Part shown: positions 55,205 through 64,000 of the stretch, piece by piece
Layout of the letters: each line of letters starts with the position of its first letter
Numbering within the stretch: position 1 is the first letter of the stretch
The notes under the pieces: generated by a model
What the model was told of the DNA's origin: nothing
Database searches by the model: none
What the model saw: the letters and a program-made list of their open reading frames with translations, nothing else
Source: Hsuehochloa calcarea
Lineage: Eukaryota; Streptophyta; Magnoliopsida; Poales; Poaceae
Assembly: GCA_036346395.1 (NCBI GenBank)
Contig: CM070604.1
Coordinates: forward strand, 40,513,662-40,577,661
DNA length: 64,000 bases
Reading direction: 5' to 3'
Translations under genes and position numbers: made by a program

Positions 55205-55861
55205 TACTATAGAGCATTTCCATCGGTATAGCCCCGTCACGCCTCATGGCGATGAAGCTTGTGACAGATTCCTATGGGACTACACTGACTCAACGACAAC
55301 AAATGTGTGAGGGACCACTATCGAGCATTTCCAGTAGGTGTCCCATTTAGGCTGAAATACGTGCACTCGCCAAGGGCATCCCTTTATGTCGCACTTCACG
55401 CCGTAGCATCTTGGGTTAGACTTTGGCGACTGTGAATGTACGCCGCATTGACAAGGCCCAGAATTTAACCGCTCCCTGCACGGCCTCCTTGCATTTGTAC
55501 ACAACTCCTTGCCTGGCCTCGCTCTGGTCGTACTCCCACATCACACGGGAGCCTTCATTAACGACGAGACTGTTGAACTGTTATGTGTTCCACTCGAATG
55601 GAACCGCCTACTAGTCCACATCATCATCGTCGTTAGATCATTCATCTTCTGACAACACCATGTAGTCCTGGTCTTCGAGATCCATCCTTTGCACTAGGGC
55701 TTCCAGCTTCTCATCCTCGACAACAAGCCACTAGCTTGCCTGACTGAAGGAGCTACTTCCGCAGGCTCTTCATCGACAGCATCAGTAACTCCGGGAGCTT
55801 CGGCCATTGTGTGCAGCGCACTGTGGCTGGAGTCTCCGACTTTTTCTTTGGCATCACCATC
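55205..55861 (-). pseudogene. MULE (Mutator-like) transposase N-terminal fragment, inner part
   Basis: On the minus strand, CYGVKCDIKGCPWRVHVFQ and WDTYWKCSIVVPHTF are the MULE/FAR1-type N-terminal DNA-binding region (about 55290-55410). Acidic sequence precedes it (about 55620-55860). The minus-strand reading continues across the gypsy insertion into 61218 onward. The fragment stops at the hAT right flank. Confidence 0.65.
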
Positions 55862-56698
55862 TGATGAGGGCATGACCCCTATGGATACAACCACATTTGC
55901 TATGCTTGCTATTCCAATTACAAGAGCTCGTACACATCACTTAATTTATCAGGTAAATTCGTTTCTAGGGTTGAGTGTGTTATTTGAGAACTCTATGATG
56001 CTGCCTAATGGAGATGAATTACTTGTACTTAGGAATCTAGGATTACGACCAGTTCAAGAAGGTCTACGACCAGCTCCGTAGGGTCTACGACCACTTCAAG
56101 AAGGCCTCCGACTAGTTGGACTCGTTGGACACAATCTACGACCAGAGATAGTATGGACTCCTCAAGACCACCCCAGGACCAGTCCTATGACCCAGTCTTC
56201 GACCAGAGATACGCTACATAAGGTGCTGCGTCACCGTTTTGGATCTAATAGGACTTGTAAGCGTGACGAGGTCGGAGTCCAGGTTGTGTACGCCTCGTTC
56301 CACGGCCGCACAACCCTAGGTCGACCTCCTCACGTCCCCTTATATATATACAGTAGCCGTCATAGTTTAACGGGGGTTTTTCTTTGAGATTATTCTGCTT
56401 AGCAGTCTCACCGCACGTTCGATTGAGGAACCCCACACTGTGAGCTTCATCTATATTCGCAATACAATATCAGATTGTATCTTCTACTTTCTTGCTTGTG
56501 TTCTCGATTCGCATGCAGGAGATAGCCTTCTTGGTGAGGTCAACCGCGTTCGGCACGGTTGATAACCAATGGAGCAGTGGTGTAGTGATTGCGGGAGGTT
56601 TGATCTGTTCTGGTCGGAGCCTCTGGATCATCAATGTCGAGTTCTCCACAATCGACTTATCAGTACCTTTCGGAAGATCGGGCCATAGGCTCATCAGT
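55862..56698 (+). repeat. 5' LTR of the gag-only gypsy element
   Basis: Includes dense TACGACCAG/CGACCAC words at 56040-56215 and a CCTTATATATATACAG TATA region near 56338-56352. Confidence 0.88.
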
Positions 56699-57910
56699 TG
56701 GCATCAGAGCTAAAGTTGCCCATTAGGTAATCACAATTTTTTCCCCTGTTAGATTAGTTATTTTCCATCGTCCTAAAGCTCCAGAAAATTGCCCCACAAA
56801 ATATATTTGTTCGTCGTGTTCTTCCGCTGTCCCATCACCCATTGTGCCTTTGCAATTTTCGTTCTCTGTTTCACATTGTTGAATTAGTGTCCTTTGTCTA
56901 AGTCGTGTTGCTGGTTTAGAGTTGTATTCTTGGTCTCTAGTCAACACCGTCGCCCGTCGTGCCACCACCCATCCTGGTCGTGCCATCGCCTACGCGAGTT
57001 CGACCACCTCCTCGTGTTCGACCACCTACTTGTGCTCGACCACTTAGTCGGATTCGACCACCTACTCGGGTTCGACCACCTACTCGTTCCCGCCCCGACC
57101 ACCGTATTGTCTCTTGTTGCTCTCGGACACCTCACGCACTCATCATATCGTGCCTGCCACATAAAGTCCGATAAGAATTTTCATAGCCAAAGTTCAGAGA
57201 GAGAGAGAGTATGTCTCTTTTAATTACCTATATACCCCTGCCTTCTACAAAAAGTTTGTGACTCATATATATCCATAGACCCAGAAGAGGGTTTTGAAGA
57301 GTTTTGAGTCAAGGTCACATTCGCAAAAAAAGAACCCTAGGTTGGGTTTCGGCAATCAAAAAAAAAGAGAGAAAGAGAGAAAAAAAAGAAGAAGAAAGGA
57401 ACCCTAGGTTTGGGTTTCGGCAGTCAAAAAAATAAGAAGAGAGAGTAGAAGAAGACGCAAACCGACCACCCCCAGTGAAGAAGAAGAAAATCGACCACCA
57501 CCAGTTGGTCTACGACCACTCCCCGCCTTGCATCCTTTGAATCCTTATATCCAGTCCTTGTTATCGATCAGTGTGTGCTAGGGCTAGGGACACTTCTTAG
57601 GCCAGCAACCGTGACAGGTACTTTGGACCCTTATTCAACTTTGCTAATCAGGTTACGGTTTTTGCTAATCCTTGCTACATATTGTGCCTTCCGAGCTCCA
57701 CCTACTCTTGATCAGCACATGTCTCCTCTTGCAATCATACCCACTCTCGACACGGTATCACGAACCAGCCACCGGTCGTACCACCTACTGCGTTGGTAAG
57801 AACACTTGTAAGAGTGTGGTAAGACGCTTGAGAGTGTGTGTTTCCACCTTCCATCACCTAGTAGTTGATAGGGATAATACCTGTGTGTTGTCTTTTGTTT
57901 TCTGCTAACC

Positions 57911-60013
57911 ATGACAGGTGAGACGTCTGATGTACAACACACTACCATTAATGAGGCCATCGACAGGAGGCTTCAAGCTACCACGATCATATTGCAGCAC
58001 TCAATCAACGATAGTATTGCAGCGCTCACTACACGCCTTGAAAGAATGATGATCCAGCCACCAAACAGTGGACGTGAGTACGATCACGATGCAGCCCAAG
58101 ATCTTGAGGAGGGAGATGATAACGGGAGGAGAAGTCGTGAGACCGACGCTGTGTTTGCTGACTAGGATGCACGTCAACAACACCGACCACATCACAATCG
58201 GTATGGTATGGAAGGTAATAATTTTCAGCACCACAATGCTCGTGCTAATGATGATCCATTTGCTAAAGTTAAACTTACCATATCGTCCTTTGCGGGTGTT
58301 TATAATGCTAAAATTTATCTAGATTGGGAGATGACAGTTGACCAAAAATTTAATGCCCATCTAGTTCCTGAAATGCATAGAGTCAGACAAGCTACTAGTG
58401 AGTTTAAAGATTTTGCTATCATTTAGTGGAATCAAGTGGTTAATTCTGGCTTAACACCTGATACATGGGATAGATTGAAGGTAGCTATGCGTGCTAGATT
58501 TGTTCCTCCTGCTTTTAAATATGATATGCGTAAGAAATTACAGCGCTTAGACCAAGGTAATAAATCTGTCGAGGAATATTATCAAGAACTACAAATAGGT
58601 ATGATGCGTTGTAATGTTGTTGAAGATGAGGAGGATAAGATGGCTCGTTTTTATGGTGGTTTAAGGCATGAGATTCAGGACATAGTAGATTACAAAGACT
58701 ATAATGATATTAATAGACTGTTTCAGCTTGCTTGTTTGGCAGAAAAGGAATTGCAGGGTAGGCAACAGAGGACTAGGAGCAACTTGGGAAGTATGTCGAC
58801 ATCAAGATCGACGCCAGAACAAGCAAAGACAGCCCCACCTCCTGTTTTTCGATCTGCCGCCCCCTCTGCACCAGCACAGAGCTCTTCATCGGTTGCTTCC
58901 ACGGGCCGTACAACAGGCATTGTATGTCACCGTTGTAAAGGGATGGGCCACTACATGAGAGATTGCCCAAGTCAGCGGGCGTACATTACAACAGAAGATG
59001 GTGGTTATGTAAGTGCTAGTGATGTTGAGGATGAATATACTCTTGCAGCTAACCTTGCAGGTAATGATGATGATCATGAGGCAGATAGTGATGGTGAGGA
59101 AATTCTACGTGCCGCTGCTACGGCGAATTATAGGACCATAATTGTGCAGCCAATATTGAGTACCCAAAAAGAGCTAGAGAACCATGCTGCAGATGAGAAT
59201 GAACTGATTAAACCATCGACTCCATTGGTTGAGAAGGAAGATGAGGAGATGGATGCACCTAATTCACTTGAGAAGAGCCAAAAAGGTAAAGATCATGATG
59301 CTATCACCACTCAAGGTGAGTATGCTTGTGAAGAACTACAATTGTCCACTGTTCATGCTATTTTAGAGCAAAAATTAGTGGAAAATAATTCTGATATACA
59401 CATGTTTCATGAAGAGAATTCAGACTGTATTGATTTTAGTGCACCATGTGATAAACTTGTTAAATTACCTGTTGTCTTGAGTACACCATATGATAACATA
59501 ATTGAATTATCTGCTGTCTTGAGCGATTCATATGATGAGCCAATCACATATAATGGTCTTGTGGAATTGGTAAGACATAAAGAATTTTTGACTAGAATTT
59601 CTCCTACTGATTCTTTATGTTACATTATGTTGAAGCCACCGATGAAATTGTCACATGCTATGGAGAAAGTTTCTGAAATCGCATGTTTGAAATCCTTGTC
59701 TAGTGCGTACACCCCTGAATATAAGTTTAATTTGATTGGAGATTATGGTGTAGACAATCAATTTCATGTGTATCGAATATGCATAACTTGTGATCACATA
59801 GATGAATTGAAGCTTACTATTTTGAACAAAAATTCTTGTGTACCGTATCTTGTTCATTATGAGAAGAAAATAAACTTAAATGATCATCCAATGCCTATGT
59901 GTTCATCTCTTATTGCACCATCTAGTATTGACAATCTGCATAATAATGGTGATGATTGGAAGAACTTTCAAATCTTTTCACCCTTACTAGATGAATTTGC
60001 TACGCTCAATTGA
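57911..60013 (+). pseudogene. gypsy gag with long C-terminal extension, two in-frame TAG stops
   Basis: One frame runs from ATG 57911 to TGA 60013 (about 700 codons), broken only by TAG at 58163 and TAG at 58424. The retrotransposon gag domain includes WDRLKVAMRARFVPPAFKYD and EEYYQELQIGMMRCNV (about 58460-58640). A CCHC knuckle CHRCKGMGHYMRDC is at about 58926-58967. About 340 further residues follow with no recognised domain, including a degenerate repeat (CDKLVKLPVVL, YDNIIELSAVL, YDEPITYNGLVEL). The stretch after the second stop, 525 codons, is uninterrupted, so the copy may be fairly young. Confidence 0.8.
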
Positions 60014-60382
60014 AATATGATTATATGGATAAACTTTGTTTGATTCCAAAGGTTGTAGAATTACTCATATGTGCTAGCACTACAAATTTACAACTCCAGG
60101 GATTTGAATTGTATAAATGCTTCATTATATTTGCAAAACTAGTCGCAATAATTGTTGTGAGAGAAATTTTGTTTTGCTCATTAACATATATGATTATTCT
60201 TGGGCTAATAATACAATGAGCTTTTATGATCGCTGCTGTTCTATAACATTAATTGTGCAATAACGAAGAACAGTTAAAACAGATGACATATACATATACC
60301 ATGCATACACCTTGGCTTCTTTGTTATCCTATGTTCAGCTTATCAAAAGCCGAGGACGGCTTTATTTTCAAGAAGGGGAGGA

Positions 60383-61217
60383 TGATGAGGGCATGACCCC
60401 TATGAATACAACCACATTTGCTATGCTTGCTATTCTAATTTCAAGAGCTCGTACATATCGCTTAATTTATCAGGTAAATTCGTTTCTAGGGCTGAGTGTA
60501 TTATTTGAGAACTCTATGATGCTGCCTAATGGAGATGAATTACTTGTACTTAGGAATCTAGGATTACGACCAGTTTAAGAAGGTCTACGACCAGCTCCGC
60601 AGGGTCTACGGCCACTTAAGAAGGCCTCCGACCAGTTGGACTCGTTGGACACAATCTACGACCAGAGATAGCATGAACCCCTCAAGACCACCCCAGGACC
60701 AGTAATACGACCAGGTCTTCGACCAGAGATATGGACATAAGGTGCTGCGTCACCGTTTTGGATCTAATAGGACTTGTAAGCGTGACGAGGTCGGTGTCCA
60801 AGTTGTGTACGCCTCGTTCCACGGCCGCACAACCCTAGGTCGACCTCCTCACGTCCCCCTATATATATACAGTAGCCGTCATAGTTTAACGGGGGTTTTT
60901 CTTTGAGATTATTCTGCTTAGCAGTCTCGCCGCACGTTTGGTTGAGGAACCCCACACTGTGAGCTTCATCTATATTCGCAATACAATATCAGATTGCATC
61001 TTCTACTTTATTGCTTGTGTTCTCGATTCGCATGTAGGAGATAGCCTTCTTGGCGAGGTCAACCGCGTTCGGCACGATTGATAACCCACAGAGAAGTGGT
61101 GTAGTGATTGCGGGAGGTTTTATCTGTTCTGGTCGGAGCCTCCGGATCATCAACGTCGAGTTCTCCACAATCGACTTATCAATACCTTTCGGAAGATCGG
61201 GCCATAGTTTCATCAGT
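60383..61217 (+). repeat. 3' LTR of the gag-only gypsy element
   Basis: Same order of motifs as the 5' LTR, differing by scattered substitutions and a few short indels, which suggests a modest age. Confidence 0.88.
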
Positions 61218-61455
61218 ACCATCCCCTTCTTGTTTAGTCGCCGATGCAGGAGTAGGTCTGCGATAAGCATAGGCCAGAAGGACCAAATCCCACCATTCCT
61301 CCCTCGCCATGCGTACATATGACTGCCATGACCTTGTTCCCTTGAGCTGCACTAACTTCCAATATGTGCGTTGTGTTGCTCGCGGGGTGGGGGGCAAGGC
61401 AACTCAATCTCAGATCATACACAACACATGCCAAATCAAGTGAAACAACCATCAC
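61218..61455 (-). pseudogene. MULE N-terminal fragment, outer part (interrupted by the gypsy element)
   Basis: The minus strand reads PTPASATKQEGDG up to the insertion point, and GDAKEKVGDSS continues in frame at 55861, showing that the two flanks were one reading frame before insertion. No conserved domain is visible here by itself. Confidence 0.5.
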
Positions 61456-61494
61456 ATCACATCACCCATGTACGCTGCAAAAGAATCTAGACCT

Positions 61495-64000
61495 GCCATT
61501 ATTAGTTAATATAATATTTTAGTGATTAATGACAAATCTATATGCGAGACTAACACTTTTATTGATATACCTATTGTATAGTCTTATTTGGATGAAAATG
61601 TAAAAATCATAGAGATACCCATTTGACATCATATTCTTATATCTCGTTGCATTCATCGGATCCAAAATATAGGTTGAACTCTACTAAAAGTCTAACTTGA
61701 ATATGTGCACATGTTCTGATTACATATTTGTTTATGCACACATTTAAGGGGATCCACTCTATATTTTGTGGTTTTTTTTGGTATTGATCCATATCCCTTT
61801 ATCCACACATATTAAGGATCTCTACTTTGAAACATATCTCTTGAGTATATATAACTTGTGTAGTTCATATATACTCATATTGTTTTATATTCAATTGTTT
61901 GCAATTGTGATGGTTGTCATCAATTACCAAAGAGGGAAAGATTAGAGTATCTTGACTCACCATTGTGATTTAATAGTATGTTGTGGTAATTAATGATAAT
62001 CACGTTATGGGACTAACATTTTCCATGAGTTGGTGAAATATGTTGAGTCTCATGATGATGGGGACTTTGGATGACATCATGAGTTGATTGTCATCAAGTC
62101 AAGGTTTATGAAGAGGATGATGTATCATGTGTTGATGCACATCAAGATCCTGAAGAGGAGATGATGATGAGTTGATTATCAAATTAAGAGAAGATCCATC
62201 ATGTGTTGATGGAAGTCAAGTGAAGGATGCATCATGTGTTGATGCATATCAAGATCCCAAAGAGGAGATGATCATGAGTTGATCATCAAGTTAAGAGAAG
62301 ACACATCATGTGTTGATGGAGGGCAAGTGAAGAAGATCATCATATGTTGATGATATTCAAGTCAAGATTCAGGATGAAGGATGTCATCATGTATTGATAA
62401 GCATCGAGACAAGATCCCGAAGTGAAGGAATTCATCATGTGTTAATGGAAGTCTTGTAAAGAATGTATCATGGGTTGATGCATATCCAGGTCAAGAACTT
62501 TAAGTAAAGAAAACCATTATGTGTTGATGGAAGTCAAGTGAAGGATGAATCATAAGTTGATGCATATCAAGCCAAGGACCCGACTTGAAGTAAAGAAGTG
62601 TGTCATCAAATTTCAAGTGAATGTGCAAGGCAAAGGTATGACTAGCTAGGCTAATGATGTGTTCATAGTCTTTTACTGGTCTTGGTGTTTGGTTGAAAGA
62701 TCGGTTGCTAGTATATGTTGCCGTATTATTAAGAGGGGTCTTGTCTAGTAGCTTGAGTCTCATCATGTGTTGATAGCTCAATCTCGCTTATTCTAGCTCA
62801 CCGTGGTATGATACTATTATTTGTGAATGTGTTTTGCAAATAGTTGATGCTCATGCGTCTAATTTTTGTAGTATGTGACTATACTATGCAAATGTGTTTT
62901 GCAAATGGTCGAAGTCCATGTACCTACTCCTTGTGACATGATCTAAGTTTGCAAATGTGTTTTGCAAAATGTTAGGGCACATGCATTGCTTTGATTTGAG
63001 CTTCTGGAAAACTATTTTCAAAAATCGGTGTGACCGCAGTGATATGCGGTACTACCGTAGGTCGGTAGTACCGATATTTATATGACAGTACGTATTTTCC
63101 ATAGAGAATGTTTTCAAGTGTTTTGATCATCTCTGAAAATCGAAACGACCGCACTAGAATTACGGTACTACCGTAGGTCGGTAGTACCGAGATATAAATA
63201 GCGGTACGTAAAATACAGATAATGTGTTTTCAAGTGTTTTGATCCTCTCTGAAAATCGGTATGACCGCATTTGAACTATAGTATCGAAATATAGACGGCG
63301 GTACGTAAATTACAGAGAATATATTTATGAGAGTTTTGATCTCCTTTGAGAATCAGCATGACCGCATGATCTGAGCGGTACTATCGGTGTGCGGTAGTAG
63401 CGATATTTACTTGGTGGTATATTTTTTTCTAGAGAAGGTGTTTTCTGAGATTTCTTGAGCTTTAAAAATGGTAATTCCGTTCTGGCCGAGCGGTACTACC
63501 ACGCTGCAGTAGTACCAATTTCTAGTTGGCGGTAGTACCGTAAATTTATGAGTAACGACTAGTTCAGAGCATTAAATGCTTCTGTTTCGACCGTTGAGTG
63601 GAAAATCGGTTGTACCGGGTTTCAACGACGGTACTACCGCAAATCCTGATTTTTTTAGGAAGTTTGTTCCAACGGCTAGTTTTTGTGGTGGGGCTATCAA
63701 TACTTCCTTGGCCGGTTGAGAGACAACCTTTGACACTCCATTTCATTCTATTGAGCTAGTGTGAGTATCTCCTCTCAATTGTGTATGTGTTGCACCTTGT
63801 GAGTAAAAGAGAGGTCTCTAGTTGCATGTGTTGCATCTAGAGGTGGATTTTGTATCCACTTGACCTTGTGCATTTGTTGCACGTGGTGAGAGTCAAGCAA
63901 GGGGCTTGACTTATTACTCTTGGAGCTTGTCGACTTCTAGATAGCGTTGGAGGTGTCATGCCCGACGATCTTTTCAAAGAAAATTGTGAAGAGGCCCAGC
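61495..64000. repeat. Large LTR-like repeat running off the right edge
   Basis: No coding domain. It contains diverged TCATGTGTTGATGGAAGTCAA units (62080-62580), CAAATGTGTTTTGCAAA units (62820-62970) and GCGGTACTACCG/CGGTAGTACCG units (63030-63640), then a leader-like stretch with TTGCACCTTGTGAG and GTCAAGCAAGGGGCTTGAC. Such blocks are usual in long grass LTR retrotransposon LTRs. Its left end is only approximate and the right end is outside the window. Confidence 0.55.

Larger units (their letters stand above)
55862..61217 (+). mobile_element. Non-autonomous gypsy-type LTR retrotransposon (gag only), 5.36 kb
   Basis: LTRs at 55862-56698 (837 bp) and 60383-61217 (835 bp) are closely similar, starting TGATGAGGGCATGACCCC and ending TCATCAGT. 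The primer site TGGCATCAGAGC begins directly at 56699, and purine-rich AAGAAGGGGAGGA precedes the 3' LTR. ACCATC at 55856-55861 and 61218-61223 brackets the element. The interior holds one long gag frame and no protease, RT, RNase H or integrase, so it depends on a partner. Confidence 0.88.

Overview
This is plant nuclear DNA, almost certainly from a grass (Poaceae). Supporting signs are spliced plant genes with GT-AG introns, a GC-rich 5' end in an intronless PPR gene, an Angela/BARE-like copia LTR, CACTA elements with CACTACTAC termini, and many nested LTR retrotransposons. No prokaryotic system, CRISPR array, tRNA or rRNA was found. Two host genes look intact. Nearly everything else is transposable-element (TE) sequence whose ends can be resolved in many cases from terminal repeats and target-site duplications (TSDs).

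Layout. 1-5470: right part of a large, decayed CACTA (En/Spm) element with DUF4218/DUF4216, Ptta-type transposase and Ulp1-like remnants, ending in subterminal CACAGACGGTT repeats. 5471-8387: no recognised gene. 8388-9721: complete non-autonomous CACTA element (TSD AGA) enclosing a long imperfect inverted repeat. 10302-26340: a 13-exon SKOR/GORK-type outward K+ channel gene, 836 codons plus stop, fully in frame. Its intron 1 is about 12 kb and carries a 9.4-kb copia element (12373-21803, TSD TTAAT), itself invaded by a hAT MITE, an Angela-like solo LTR, a short copia derivative and an odd duplicated block. 26972-33811: a second, heavily degraded copia element. 33812-34900: sequence that reads like mitochondrial DNA. 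35191-36984: an intronless P-class PPR gene with site-II (RGCCCA) motifs upstream. 38345-42010: a short non-autonomous LTR element containing a Pack-hAT (38832-40212) that carries a B-box zinc-finger gene fragment, and a Mutator-like MITE (40742-41735). 44190-44640: degenerate PADRE/DUF4228-like fragment. 45208-48077: gypsy solo LTR (TSD TTATC). 49419-49660: hAT MITE. 50596-55196: hAT element with a nearly complete transposase coding region (TSD GTAGGGGC). 55205-61455: MULE fragment split by a gag-only gypsy element (55862-61217). 61495-64000: start of a large LTR-like repeat that runs off the window.

Functionally, the K+ channel would carry depolarisation-activated K+ efflux (xylem loading or guard-cell release) and the PPR protein is likely an organellar, probably mitochondrial, RNA-binding factor. 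The two are not obviously linked. The window is mainly interesting as a stratigraphy of insertions, gene capture and element rearrangement around them.
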